Positions 8,707-18,175 of a stretch of DNA of 56,151 bases are shown piece after piece. Position 1 is the stretch's first letter. Each line of letters opens with the position of its first letter. Source of the stretch: an uncultured Bacteroidota bacterium (GTDB taxonomy: Bacteria > Bacteroidota > Bacteroidia > Flavobacteriales > Flavobacteriaceae); the NCBI GenBank assembly GCA_902510475.1, contig CABXCC010000006.1, positions 1 through 56,151 of the forward strand, in the 5' to 3' direction. The translations under genes and the position numbers were made by a program. The notes under the pieces are model-generated. The model was given only the letters and a program-made list of their open reading frames with translations, was not told the origin of the DNA and did no database searches.

Positions 8707-9630
8707 TTATTTTGTTCCAATAAACATTGGAGTTTTATTTTGATAATCTTTGTATTGTGGGTATTTTTCAGCGCTTATGCCTTCGCTAAATTTTGCGCTA
8801 AAATAGAATAGAACCACAAGAAGAACACACCCAATAACGGACCAGTTTAATAATTTTCCACTAGCACTGACACTAAAGAAATAGAATGTTATCCAAATTA
8901 ATTGTTCACAGGTATAGTTTGGATGCCTTGAAAATTTCCATAAACCTGTATCAATAAATCCTTTTTTATAATTTCCAGAAATTTCATGATTGCCATCAAT
9001 TAGTGCATATTTTTTTGTCTGATATTTATGTTGTTGTTCGTCTGCAATGGTTTGGATTATTATCAGAATAAGCATAATTGCTCCGATAATTATATCTGAA
9101 TCAGAAAATTCTCTTTCACCCTGCCATGCAGCAAGAATAGGAAGAGAAAAAAGAAAAATTAAACCCATTTGATAAAAACATATAAAAAGTAAATTGAAAA
9201 GAGACCAGTTTAATTTAGTCTTTAAAGCGGGAACTTCTTTTTGTAAAACACTCCATCTATAATCTTCCTCGCCTTTCCAAGGTAGTATTGAAAAACCTCC
9301 TTTTCTTGCAAAATTAAAGGAGAGTCTAAGCCCCCATATTGTAACTAAACATGACATCATTATTAATCTGTTATCCATTCCAGCTGAATAAGTAAAGTAC
9401 CAACAATACACAATTGGAATTATACTCCAGAGCCTATCAACTTGACTGTAATTTTTAGTTAATTCTCCAGAAATAAAACAGTAAGATGCGGCGGCTAAAT
9501 ACAAGAATAACATATCATTAAATGCAAGCCTTTGAAGTGAATTTAATTCAAACTCTAATATATTTGAATAGAAGACAAAGTATACTCCAATACAAATTGT
9601 AATAATTAATAAAATTATTTGTCTAATCAT
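8707..9630 (-). CDS. DUF1295 membrane protein (steroid 5-alpha-reductase/ICMT-like fold)
   Basis: A 307-aa integral membrane protein with about eight hydrophobic segments. The C-terminal signature 'FSRHPNYTCEQLIW' and the 'WGLRLSFNFARKGGF' segment identify the DUF1295 family, related to steroid 5-alpha reductases and isoprenylcysteine methyltransferases. No substrate is known to me. It is the first gene of the minus-strand run. In proteobacterial light and singlet-oxygen regulons I recall DUF1295 genes next to photolyases, which fits the photolyase three genes downstream (inference). Confidence 0.85.
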   Translation of the reverse strand: MIRQIILLIITICIGVYFVFYSNILEFELNSLQRLAFNDMLFLYLAAASYCFISGELTKNYSQVDRLWSIIPIVYCWYFTYSAGMDNRLIMMSCLVTIWGLRLSFNFARKGGFSILPWKGEEDYRWSVLQKEVPALKTKLNWSLFNLLFICFYQMGLIFLFSLPILAAWQGEREFSDSDIIIGAIMLILIIIQTIADEQQHKYQTKKYALIDGNHEISGNYKKGFIDTGLWKFSRHPNYTCEQLIWITFYFFSVSASGKLLNWSVIGCVLLVVLFYFSAKFSEGISAEKYPQYKDYQNKTPMFIGTK

Positions 9631-9664
9631 GTGACTAATTTATGAAAATAAGCTTCATTTTAAC

Positions 9665-9672
9665 TATTTTTG
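9665..9672 (+). promoter_or_regulatory. Candidate -7 box of the CAAX protease gene
   Basis: TATTTTTG fits TAnnTTTG and lies 20 nt before the ATG at 9693. No TTTG is seen at the expected upstream distance, so this is a half match in AT-rich DNA. Confidence 0.3.
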
Positions 9673-9692
9673 TTTACCTAAATTAGGTCATT

Positions 9693-10925
9693 ATGGACTC
9701 TCAAAGTGTACTGTTTATATTCATAGGATTAACAATATTTAATTTTCTTTTTACTACAGTTTTAGAATATTTAAATGATAAAAATTGGAAAGAAAGTATT
9801 CCTGATGATTTAGAAGGCTTTTATGATTCTAATAAATACCAAAAAGCTAAAAATTATAAAATTGAAAGAGGAAAAATATCATTATTAAATAGTTCTATTA
9901 GTTTTGTAATTACAATTCTAATGCTATTTTTCTTTGGTTTTGGATTAATAAGTGAATATGCAGTTTCATTTTCAGATTCTATCATTGTTCAATCATGTAT
10001 TTTTTTTATGATATTTCATTTACTAACTACTTTTTTAGGCATGCCTTTTAGTTATTATTCAACATTTTTTATTGAAGAAAAATATGGTTTCAATAAAACA
10101 ACCTTAAAAACCTTTATCGTAGACAAGATCAAGGGACTTTTTATTTCGTCTTTATTTATTATTGTATTAACATCACTTGCTATAGTATTGATTGAATATT
10201 TTAGCACAGGTTTTTGGATATGGCTTTGGATTGGATTGTCATCATTTATGGTTTTTTTAAATATGTTTTATGCTGATTTGATTGTACCGATTTTTAATAA
10301 ACTTACCCCTTTAGAAAATGGAGAATTAAGATCAAAAATTGAGTCGTATTCAAAAAAAGTAGGTTATTCACTTAAAAACATTTTTGTTATCGATGGTTCT
10401 AAAAGATCTACAAAGGCCAATGCATTTTTTAGTGGCCTTGGCCCTAGAAAAACAATTGCCTTATACGATACACTAATCGAAAAGCATACAGATGAAGAAT
10501 TAGTTTCAGTTTTGGCTCATGAGGTTGGTCATTTTAAGAAAAAACATATTCTTGTTTCAATGTTTCTTACCATTTTACAATTAGGTATAATGTGCTATTT
10601 GTTTGAATTATGTTTGAATATGGAAGTAATTGCAAGTTCTTTGGGATCTTCAAAAATGAATTTTCATATAGGAATTATTGCATTTAGTTTTTTGTACTCT
10701 CCAATCGGATTAATAATAGGTATATTGATGAACATTTTAAGTAGAAAAAACGAATACGAAGCTGATAAATTTGCCAAAGACACTTACAATGGAAATTTTT
10801 TGGAACTGGCTTTAAAGAAATTATCTGTAGATTCTCTAAGTAATCTATATCCACATCCTTTATATGTTTTTGTTCACTATTCTCATCCGCCTTTATTAAA
10901 AAGATTAGACAGACTTAAGGGTTAG
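9693..10925 (+). CDS. M48 family CAAX prenyl protease 1 (Ste24-like)
   Basis: A 410-aa polytopic membrane metalloprotease. It has the Ste24/M48A layout: an N-terminal membrane region with a 'NFLFTTVLEYLNDKNW' segment, the zinc site HEVGH (His276, Glu277, His280), and the third ligand in 'NEYEADKFA' (residues 353-361). The C-terminal 'YSHPPLLKRLDRL' is also typical. Bacterial members are thought to act in membrane-protein quality control, since bacteria do not prenylate CAAX boxes. It diverges from the DUF1295 gene and meets the asparaginase gene tail to tail with no spacer. Confidence 0.92.
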   Translation: MDSQSVLFIFIGLTIFNFLFTTVLEYLNDKNWKESIPDDLEGFYDSNKYQKAKNYKIERGKISLLNSSISFVITILMLFFFGFGLISEYAVSFSDSIIVQSCIFFMIFHLLTTFLGMPFSYYSTFFIEEKYGFNKTTLKTFIVDKIKGLFISSLFIIVLTSLAIVLIEYFSTGFWIWLWIGLSSFMVFLNMFYADLIVPIFNKLTPLENGELRSKIESYSKKVGYSLKNIFVIDGSKRSTKANAFFSGLGPRKTIALYDTLIEKHTDEELVSVLAHEVGHFKKKHILVSMFLTILQLGIMCYLFELCLNMEVIASSLGSSKMNFHIGIIAFSFLYSPIGLIIGILMNILSRKNEYEADKFAKDTYNGNFLELALKKLSVDSLSNLYPHPLYVFVHYSHPPLLKRLDRLKG

Positions 10926-11411
10926 TTATAGACTTTTGAAATGCCCCTTTTCTTTATCTTTAATCACATTGTTATAATTAAAATATTGTCCATTCATGGC
11001 GATATATATACCTCTCTTTAAGGTCTGAACAAATGATAAAGCACTTCCTAAATTAAAAAAACCGTCTGAAGAACTACCGAATGCATAGGGTATCATTGCA
11101 CCAGTTAAGACAATGGTTTTATTATTAATTTTTTTTGCAATTTTATTGGCAGTATTCACCATAGTATCTGTTCCATGAGTAATAACAATTCTTTTAGATT
11201 TTGAATCTATACATTCCTTAATAATTTTGTTTATATCACTTTCTGTCATTTCAAGACTATCAATCATCATCAAAGTTTTTACTTCAACATTAAGTCTTGA
11301 TTTACTTCTTTTCAACATTTCAGGAATATGTGTTTTTTCAAAAAACAAATCTCCACTTATATGATTGTAACTTTTATCAAATGTTCCTCCGGTTATAAAT
11401 ATTTGAACCAT
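10926..11411 (-). CDS. Single-domain asparaginase-like protein
   Basis: A 161-aa protein that matches only the N-terminal catalytic domain of L-asparaginases (whole enzymes are about 330-350 aa). The first catalytic Thr motif 'ITGGTFDK' (Thr10), the second 'VITHGTDTM' and the 'TGAMIPYAFGSSSDGFFNL' loop are all present. The C-terminal domain, which completes the active site of the intimate dimer, is absent. It ends naturally ('KEKGHFKSL', then stop), and I recall stand-alone domains of this size in marine bacteria, so it is probably a real short family rather than a fragment. Activity on asparagine is uncertain. Confidence 0.8.
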   Translation of the reverse strand: MVQIFITGGTFDKSYNHISGDLFFEKTHIPEMLKRSKSRLNVEVKTLMMIDSLEMTESDINKIIKECIDSKSKRIVITHGTDTMVNTANKIAKKINNKTIVLTGAMIPYAFGSSSDGFFNLGSALSFVQTLKRGIYIAMNGQYFNYNNVIKDKEKGHFKSL

Positions 11412-11468
11412 TAATTTTTGAATTAATTATATTTTTATAAAGATATTATTTATTTTAGGAATCATAAC

Positions 11469-11543
11469 GGGTCATTAACTCAGTTGGTTCAGAGTGCTAC
11501 CTTGACAGGGTAGAAGTCACTGGTTCGAATCCAGTATGACCCA
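11469..11543 (+). tRNA. tRNA-Val (anticodon GAC)
   Basis: Acceptor stem GGGTCAT (11469-11475) pairs with ATGACCC (11536-11542). Anticodon stem CTACC/GGTAG has loop TTGACAG, so the anticodon is GAC (Val, GUC codon). T loop GGTTCGAAT is present; the discriminator is A and CCA is not encoded. Together with the tRNA at 504 it gives two valine isoacceptors. The loop is GAC and not GTC, so it is not tRNA-Asp. Confidence 0.93.
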
Positions 11544-11573
11544 CAAAAAAATTTGTTGGTAAGAACAATTGGA

Positions 11574-11603
11574 CAAAAAAGTGCTGTTTGGCGCTTTTTT
11601 TGT
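11574..11603 (+). terminator. Terminator after tRNA-Val(GAC)
   Basis: AAAAAGTGC (from about 11576) pairs with GCGCTTTTT (11591-11599) with one G-T pair and loop TGTTTG; more T follow. It lies about 30 nt after the tRNA. Confidence 0.75.
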
Positions 11604-11616
11604 TTTGTAAAGATTA

Positions 11617-12024
11617 ATGGAGTTTTTATTTATCGCAGCTTTATTTTTCTGTAATCTATTAATGGTTGGAGTTTCATTGATAACTCAATTTGTAACATAT
11701 CCTTCATTTAAACTCATTGACAGAAAGGAATTTTCGAAATTTCATAAAGCTTACACAAAGAAAATGTTATTTATTGTGGGGCCAATAATGACAATTGAAT
11801 TTTTCGTTACGGTTACAGTATTTTTCGTTAATACAAATTTTCATTTCTTCATTCAATTTGTTTTAGTTTCTCTAATATGGATTTTAACTTTCTTTTTAAT
11901 AGTACCGATTCACAAGAAGCTTGAAAATCAATTTGATAATAAATTGAATAATAAATTGATAAAGCTTAATGGTTTTCGAACCTCTATTTGGATCTTAAAG
12001 CTTTTTTTTCTTGGAGTTATTTAA
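11617..12024 (+). CDS. Small four-helix membrane protein (DUF1772-like)
   Basis: A 135-aa protein with about four hydrophobic segments (residues 1-25, 50-72, 78-98 and 118-135). A 'TYPSFKLIDRKEFSKFHKAY' loop lies between helices 1 and 2. Size and loop pattern resemble DUF1772-type proteins; function is unknown. It starts about 15 nt after the tRNA-Val terminator, and its 3' end overlaps the convergent TolC gene by 8 bp. Confidence 0.65.
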   Translation: MEFLFIAALFFCNLLMVGVSLITQFVTYPSFKLIDRKEFSKFHKAYTKKMLFIVGPIMTIEFFVTVTVFFVNTNFHFFIQFVLVSLIWILTFFLIVPIHKKLENQFDNKLNNKLIKLNGFRTSIWILKLFFLGVI

Positions 12025-13336
12025 ATTTTGAAATTATTTCTCCTGAAATTTTTAAAAAATAGGCCTCTGAAATTTTTGCCTGATATTTAGAAGAATTTTT
12101 AGATAGCTCAGCATTGAGAAGATTTAATTGGGCTCTTCTAAATTCTATTGAACTAACTTGTCCAATTTTGTACCTCTCAATGTTTCTGTCAAAGTTATTT
12201 TTATTTGTATTGAGGTTTTTTCTTTGAACTTCTAAAATATATAAATTATTTAGGTGAGTTTGATAGGCATTTCTTAATTCTTTCTTTAATTCTAAAACCG
12301 TTTTCTTTTTCGTTAATTCAGAGTTTTCTAGATTAATTTTAGCATTTTTATTCGCAATAATTTTTTTACCTCCTCTAAAAATATCCCATCTCATATTGAT
12401 TCCTGCAGAGAAACCATCGGAAATACTTTTATTGTAAAAAGCATATGGGTTATCATTAATACTTTCATTCCATCCATAGGATCCTATTAATCCTATTGTA
12501 GGTAAGTATGAAGATTTAGCAATTTTTTTGTCAAGATTGGAAATAGCAATATCCTTCTCAACAATTAAAAGCCTAGTATTTTTAGTAATATCATAAGAAA
12601 AAATATTGTCTATCTCCTGTTGACTCAAAAAATCAATATTTGTGTTGATATTAAATTCACTTTCCAAGTCAACATTCATAATCAAATTCAAATCACTCCT
12701 TGCATTAAATAATTTTTTTGAAGTGTTTAATAAATTTATACTATCAGAATTCACATCCACTTCTGCATTTAAAATTTCAAGATTATTGGTTTGGCCGTAT
12801 TCAAACTCAAGCAATCTTCTTTCATATCTTCTTTTAGAGATATCTAAAGAATTTTTTAATATTTCTTTTTCTTCAGACAATCGCCCAACTTCAAAAAAAA
12901 CTGTAAATAATTGGAGTATGGTGTTTTCAATTATTTCTTGAACTTCTAAATTTGATTTAGAATATAGCTCTTTAGATTTTTTATAATTATATTTTCTTCC
13001 CGAAGCGTCAATAATATTATAGTCAATTGATAATACTGCAGAACTATTATCAGTTTGAGTATCGTCTAGGGTACCAGAAATCCCACTTGGAGTTTCAATT
13101 TCAATGCTCTGAATATTGGTGTTTATTTCAGAACCTAGCTGAATATTAGGGAGATAATTATTATTTAAAATACTAGAATTATTTTTTGCAATTCTTTTAA
13201 AGTTTTCTGAAACTTCAATATCAAGATTATTTTCAAGTGTTTTTTTAATTGCTGATGAAATTGTAAGTTCCTCTTGAGCAATAACATTAGGTGCTATAAG
13301 AAAAAGGATTAACAAAATATTTAAAATTTTCTTCAT
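12017..13336 (-). CDS. TolC-family outer membrane efflux channel
   Basis: A 439-aa protein with a signal peptide ending 'PNVIAQ'. It has the two-fold repeated helical pattern of the outer membrane efflux protein family, including 'LTISSAIKKTLENNLDIEV' at the N terminus and 'YKIGQVSSIEFRRAQLNLLN' near the C terminus. It would form the outer-membrane duct of the tripartite pump whose other two parts are encoded just upstream. It overlaps the pump gene by 4 bp. Confidence 0.92.
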   Translation of the reverse strand: MKKILNILLILFLIAPNVIAQEELTISSAIKKTLENNLDIEVSENFKRIAKNNSSILNNNYLPNIQLGSEINTNIQSIEIETPSGISGTLDDTQTDNSSAVLSIDYNIIDASGRKYNYKKSKELYSKSNLEVQEIIENTILQLFTVFFEVGRLSEEKEILKNSLDISKRRYERRLLEFEYGQTNNLEILNAEVDVNSDSINLLNTSKKLFNARSDLNLIMNVDLESEFNINTNIDFLSQQEIDNIFSYDITKNTRLLIVEKDIAISNLDKKIAKSSYLPTIGLIGSYGWNESINDNPYAFYNKSISDGFSAGINMRWDIFRGGKKIIANKNAKINLENSELTKKKTVLELKKELRNAYQTHLNNLYILEVQRKNLNTNKNNFDRNIERYKIGQVSSIEFRRAQLNLLNAELSKNSSKYQAKISEAYFLKISGEIISKFK

Positions 13337-16300
13337 CTTCGTAATTTATTTTGTTCTACAATTGGGGCTTCAACATCTCTTTTGTTTGGCTTTTCTCCCT
13401 TTACAATCCATGCAAAATTAACCTTTAACGAATTGGTAAATGATATTAGTATTGGAAGTAAAATGAGTGTTAAAAATGTAGCATATCCAATACCATATGC
13501 AATCGAAATAGCCATAGGTTTAAGTAGTTGAGCCTGAAAGCTTTTTTCCAAAATGATCGGAGCCAAACCTGCAATGGTTGTTATTGAAGTAAGGAAGATT
13601 GCTCTAAATCTTTCCTTACCAGCATTGAAAATAGAATCATCAAAACTCATGCCTTCTCTAAGATTCGAGTTGAATTTTGATATTAGTACTAAACCGTCAT
13701 TAACTAAGATTCCTATTAGGGCAATAACACCTAATAACGAAATTACGTTTATAGGAAATCCATGTATTAAATGACCCCAGGCTACTGTTGTTAAACTAAA
13801 TGGTATTAGCATAAGTAATAAAAACGGTTGACTGTATGTTCTAAATACAAAACCAATTGTACAGAATATTAAAAATAATGCTAATGGGAAAACTACTTTA
13901 GATGATTCAATAGTTTTATTTGCTTCTCTGTATTGACCTTCAAAAGAAACCTTAATTGAAGGGTATTTTTCTTTTATTGCAGGAATGATATTATTTTGAA
14001 CACTAAACACAATGTCTGATGCACTATCCGTTGGGTCAAGTAGATTTGCATTTACCTGAATTTCTCTACTACCATCGAGGTGATTAACGGAAACTTCTCC
14101 TCGTTTAACAGAGTAGCTGGCAATTTCATTTAAAGGAATTCTAGCACCACTTGGAGCTAAAATTCTCATTTCTTCAAGCCTTTTAATAAGTGATCTTGAG
14201 TTTTTGTCATATCTAACCCATACTCTTATTTCATCCTCTCCTCTCTGAAATCTTTGAGCTTCAATTCCGAAAAATGCAGATCTTACTTGTCTCATAACAT
14301 AGGCGTAGGACAAACCAAGCATATATGCATTGTCATTTAACTTAATATCGATCTCTTTTATACCATCAGGATCATTACTTATAATATCAGTGAGCTTGGG
14401 GTTTGTCTTTAACTTTTGCATCAACTCAGACTTTGCATTTTTTAGTTCTAAAATATTGTCACTAAGTAGTGAAATTGCAACTGGACTTCCTCCAAAATTA
14501 GCACCGCCATCAACCACAAATTTTTCTGCACCAATAATTTCTCCTGTTCGTTCTCTAATTATATTTGCCATTTCAGGGGCTCTTATTTCTTGAGGTCTGT
14601 TTTCACTATCGAGAAGAAAAATTTCTAGTGATGCAGTGGAAGATCCACCAATATCTCCAAATCCTTTAACCATTGACATATTATCTGCTGATGAACCAAT
14701 ATTTTTCTGAATATGCTCTATTAAATCTCTTTCATCGTCTTTCATGTACTTTTCTTCAAATTCTTTTCCAATTTCAATTGCATGATTTTCAATTACACTG
14801 ATGATAGAATCTGTAACTTTTACATTTGTACCCATAGGCATTTTCAAATCAATTGTTACTGCATCACTATCGATCATAGGAAAGAATGTAACTCCAATTA
14901 TACCTCCAAATACAGAGCTAATTGTAAGGTAAAGTGCAGCTATGAATCCGGAAAAACTTAAAAACCTATATTTTAAAGCAAATTTTAATGTTGGACTGTA
15001 AACTGTATCTCTTAGCCATCTCATTAATTGAAAACCTTTGTCATTGACCGTTCTCATATACTTAAAAAACCTGTATATTATATTCTTTTTGATTTCATCT
15101 TTTTTGTGAAGTGCTTTTGAATGAGCTAAATGAGAAGGTAATATTATAAGAGCCTCAACCAGAGAAACAATAAGTGTTAATATTACTATCATTGCAACCT
15201 CTCCAAAAAAGTTTCCAACATCACCAGCAAGAAGTAGTAATGTTGAAAATGCAATTAAGGTTGTTATAATAGCCGACACAATAGCGGGCAAAACTTCCAT
15301 AGTGCCATCTACTGCTGCTTGTTCGGGCGTCTTTCCCTCCTCATAATGCCTAAATATGTTTTCGGCAATGACAATCCCGTCATCAACCAAAATCCCAATA
15401 ACAACAATCATCCCAAAAAGTGACATCAGATTTATTGTTATGTCAAATTCACCTGCAAAAATTAGCATACCAAGAAACGAAATAGGTAATCCAAAGGCAA
15501 CCCAAAAGGCAAGTCTTATGTTTAGAAATAGAGACAGAAAAATTAGAACCAACAAGATACCTAAACCTCCGTTTTCTAGTAATAGATTCGTTCGTTGTCG
15601 TAAGGCTATCGAGTAATCCTTTAAGGATGTTAATTTTAAGCCTGTGTTAATACTATTAAATTCGTCAATATATTGATTGATTCGTTTTGCAGAATCCATC
15701 ATATCTTCGTTATTAGTACTTGTAACCGACAAAATTATAGCCGAATCGTTATTTACATAGGATGAGAGAGGGGTTTCAGAAAACTTATCCCTAATCTTAG
15801 CGATATCATTTAACCTTATTTTTTTACCGTCAGGGGTTGATCTTACAATTATATTTTGAAGCTCATTTGAATAATAATTCTTATTACTTGCCCTAATTAA
15901 AAATTCCTCCTCATTGGTTTTAATATTTCCGCCAGTTGCCAGGATATTTGTCCTTGAAACCGAATTTAAAACTTCATCAAATGATAAGTTATATCTTAAT
16001 AAATCTTCTTCTGTTATTGAAATTTCAATTTCTTCTTCAGGAAAACCTGAAACAGAAATCTGTGAAATACCTTCAATATTTCTAATGTCTTTTTCAATAT
16101 TTTTTGAAATATTTTTTAATGACTTTAGGTCAATATTTTTACCCGTTAAAGAGAATATAACCGTTGGTTGTTGTTCTTCAATTTTGGTAATAACAATAGG
16201 TTCAAGGTCTAATGGAAATGACGGAACTTTATCTACTGCATTTTTTACCTCAAACAATATTGCATCAAGTTCAAAATCCTCGTCAGTTTCAACTAATATG

Positions 16301-16572
16301 GTACCAGAATTTTCTCTAGAAGTAGATGTTACTCTTACTATTCCTGTAACGCCCTTTAAATTTTCCTCTATCTTGTATATAACTCCCTCTTCAACTTCTT
16401 GAGGTGAAGCACCCGGATAAGTTGCATTAATTGAAATGAATTTAGAATCTATTAAAGGGAAGAAGGATGACTTTAATGCAAGCACACCTGAAATTCCAAA
16501 AACAATAAAAAACATTACAAGAATATTTACAGCTTTTGGATACTTAACAAAATAGGCTATAATTTTCCTCAC
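13333..16572 (-). CDS. RND efflux pump, inner-membrane permease (AcrB-like)
   Basis: A 1079-aa proton-driven exporter. It shows the RND layout: TM1 ('AVNILVMFFIVFGISGVLAL'), a large periplasmic loop starting 'INATYPGASPQEVEE', TM2-6, TM7, a second loop and TM8-12. TM4 carries the acidic proton-relay pair Asp397-Asp398 in 'GILVDDGIVIAEN'. The TM10 counterpart reads 'GILVNDGLVLISKFN', the Lys probably being the partner. Substrates (drugs, bile-like compounds, lipids) cannot be told from sequence. It overlaps the adaptor gene by 1 bp and the TolC gene by 4 bp, so the three are one operon. Confidence 0.94.
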   Translation of the reverse strand: MRKIIAYFVKYPKAVNILVMFFIVFGISGVLALKSSFFPLIDSKFISINATYPGASPQEVEEGVIYKIEENLKGVTGIVRVTSTSRENSGTILVETDEDFELDAILFEVKNAVDKVPSFPLDLEPIVITKIEEQQPTVIFSLTGKNIDLKSLKNISKNIEKDIRNIEGISQISVSGFPEEEIEISITEEDLLRYNLSFDEVLNSVSRTNILATGGNIKTNEEEFLIRASNKNYYSNELQNIIVRSTPDGKKIRLNDIAKIRDKFSETPLSSYVNNDSAIILSVTSTNNEDMMDSAKRINQYIDEFNSINTGLKLTSLKDYSIALRQRTNLLLENGGLGILLVLIFLSLFLNIRLAFWVAFGLPISFLGMLIFAGEFDITINLMSLFGMIVVIGILVDDGIVIAENIFRHYEEGKTPEQAAVDGTMEVLPAIVSAIITTLIAFSTLLLLAGDVGNFFGEVAMIVILTLIVSLVEALIILPSHLAHSKALHKKDEIKKNIIYRFFKYMRTVNDKGFQLMRWLRDTVYSPTLKFALKYRFLSFSGFIAALYLTISSVFGGIIGVTFFPMIDSDAVTIDLKMPMGTNVKVTDSIISVIENHAIEIGKEFEEKYMKDDERDLIEHIQKNIGSSADNMSMVKGFGDIGGSSTASLEIFLLDSENRPQEIRAPEMANIIRERTGEIIGAEKFVVDGGANFGGSPVAISLLSDNILELKNAKSELMQKLKTNPKLTDIISNDPDGIKEIDIKLNDNAYMLGLSYAYVMRQVRSAFFGIEAQRFQRGEDEIRVWVRYDKNSRSLIKRLEEMRILAPSGARIPLNEIASYSVKRGEVSVNHLDGSREIQVNANLLDPTDSASDIVFSVQNNIIPAIKEKYPSIKVSFEGQYREANKTIESSKVVFPLALFLIFCTIGFVFRTYSQPFLLLMLIPFSLTTVAWGHLIHGFPINVISLLGVIALIGILVNDGLVLISKFNSNLREGMSFDDSIFNAGKERFRAIFLTSITTIAGLAPIILEKSFQAQLLKPMAISIAYGIGYATFLTLILLPILISFTNSLKVNFAWIVKGEKPNKRDVEAPIVEQNKLRR

Positions 16573-17678
16573 TAATCAGAAATTTTAATCTTCATTCCTT
16601 TGTAAATTCCAGGAATGTATGATGAAATTATTTTTTCGCCATCCTTTAAACCTGAAATTATTACCGAATCCTCATCATAATAGATTGGTTTAACATTTCT
16701 GATTCCAACAACGTTATTGTTTTCAGCAACATAAACGAAGGAGTCATTTATTAGTATGGATCTCGAAACAGAAAATCCTTCACTATTAAGATCTAAGGGT
16801 ATTTTTGTATTAACGTACAAACCATCTTTTAAATCCCTGTTAGTAAATTCAATATGAATACTAATGGTTTGAGACTGTTCATCTATGTTTTTGTTAATTC
16901 TTTTAATTAAACCATTAATTTTTTTGTTGTTAAAAGTGATCTCTACCTTGTCATTAATCAATACAAAGTCAGCATATTTTGAAGGTATATTAACTGTTAA
17001 TTCAAAATTTGAATCACTGATAAAAGACCCCAGAATCATTCCAGGATTTATAAGAGTCCCCTCGTTTATGTAGGTTTTTGAAATTGAACCGTCAAAAGGA
17101 GCATTAATAATAAATTTCTTAAGTCTTTCCTCTAAACTCTTGACTTTATAGTACATTGATTGTATTCCTTTCCCAACTATATAATATTTTTCTTTATCAC
17201 TTTTTGGTATCGGTAATTCAGATATTTCATTTTCTACGTTAAATTCTTGAAAATAATTATTCCATGAATTGAAGTTTTTATTGAAATCAATTTTGATATC
17301 TGGAAGTATCGATGCAATTAAATTTTGTAATTCACTTCTTGCTTGTTTGACTGATGTTGAGAATTCATCAGATTTTATTGACAGAATTTTATCATTTTTT
17401 TTAAATGTTTTTCCTTCCTTAAATATATTACCATTTATATTTACAATTCCCTGTACTTCGCTGTATATGTCAATTTTATTTTTAGAATTAATTCTGCCAT
17501 CGACAGGCAAACTAATGGGGCTAATACTATTTTTAACCTCTTTTACTGCTACTAATTTTGATACTTCAGACACACTAGATACTTCATTTTTTTTAGAACC
17601 TAAAATTAGATTAGATAACAGATAAGCCAAAAATAATATTGTAAGTCCAACACCAACGGAAATTGTATATTTTTTCAT
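16572..17678 (-). CDS. RND efflux periplasmic adaptor (membrane fusion protein, HlyD/AcrA type)
   Basis: A 368-aa protein with one N-terminal membrane segment (about residues 6-27). The barrel-sandwich half-motif 'IYSEVQGIVNI' and its partner 'INAPFDGSISKTYINEGTLI' flank a helical hairpin, and a beta-barrel domain follows. It bridges the pump to the TolC duct. First gene of the operon adaptor, permease, channel; no regulator gene is adjacent. Confidence 0.92.
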   Translation of the reverse strand: MKKYTISVGVGLTILFLAYLLSNLILGSKKNEVSSVSEVSKLVAVKEVKNSISPISLPVDGRINSKNKIDIYSEVQGIVNINGNIFKEGKTFKKNDKILSIKSDEFSTSVKQARSELQNLIASILPDIKIDFNKNFNSWNNYFQEFNVENEISELPIPKSDKEKYYIVGKGIQSMYYKVKSLEERLKKFIINAPFDGSISKTYINEGTLINPGMILGSFISDSNFELTVNIPSKYADFVLINDKVEITFNNKKINGLIKRINKNIDEQSQTISIHIEFTNRDLKDGLYVNTKIPLDLNSEGFSVSRSILINDSFVYVAENNNVVGIRNVKPIYYDEDSVIISGLKDGEKIISSYIPGIYKGMKIKISD

Positions 17679-17693
17679 AGATTTAAATTATGG

Positions 17694-17701
17694 CAAATTT
17701 A
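17694..17701 (-). promoter_or_regulatory. Candidate -7 box of the efflux operon
   Basis: On the minus strand this reads TAAATTTG (TAnnTTTG), 15 nt before the adaptor start codon at 17678. No TTG is found at the right distance upstream, so support is partial. Confidence 0.3.
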
Positions 17702-17767
17702 ATACCAAAATGCATACTAATTTTCTTCTCGTTGTTAATTATTACTTAAATTTTATTTTTTGATTTT

Positions 17768-18175
17768 ATGAATTTTCAAAAAGAAATTAGTCTTGGCCCT
17801 TATCCCAGAGGTTTTCATATTATCTCTAGTGAAATCGTTAATGAACTTCCTGTTCTAACTGGATTAGTGCATGTTTTCATTAAGCATACATCTGCAAGTT
17901 TAACCATTAATGAAAATGCTGACCCTGACGTAAGAGAGGATTTTGAATCCCATTTTAACCTGATGGTTTCGGAAGACGGCAACTATTTTAAACACACCAT
18001 TGAGGGACCTGATGACATGACCTCTCACATAAAAAGTAGTTTACTGGGTTCATCTGTTAGTTTTCCAATAAAAAATGGAATTCCTCAATTAGGAGTGTGG
18101 CAGGGCATTTATTTATGTGAGCATAGAAATAAGGCAAGTAAAAGAAAAATTGTAATAACTGTTATTGGAAATTAA
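17768..18175 (+). CDS. YjbQ family protein (UPF0047)
   Basis: A 135-aa protein of the conserved YjbQ/UPF0047 family. Hallmarks are 'VFIKHTSASLTINENADPDV', 'NYFKHTIEGPDDMTSHIKSS' and the 'GVWQGIYLCEHR' ending; the conserved His residues probably bind a metal. Family members are reported to have low thiamine-phosphate synthase activity in vitro, but the physiological role is unsettled. It is a single gene whose last 4 bp overlap the convergent murF. Confidence 0.92.
   Translation: MNFQKEISLGPYPRGFHIISSEIVNELPVLTGLVHVFIKHTSASLTINENADPDVREDFESHFNLMVSEDGNYFKHTIEGPDDMTSHIKSSLLGSSVSFPIKNGIPQLGVWQGIYLCEHRNKASKRKIVITVIGN

Noticed and set aside
504-11543. Two tRNA-Val genes flanking an 11-kb block as possible island borders
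   Set aside because: The two tRNAs have different sequences and anticodons, no integrase or repeated tRNA 3' fragment is present, and the genes between look like ordinary chromosomal genes.
15914-16402. Long open frame of 162 codons antisense to the RND pump gene
   Set aside because: It mirrors the strongly conserved RND coding sequence, has a Ser/Ile/Phe-rich composition typical of antisense frames, and no recognisable motif.
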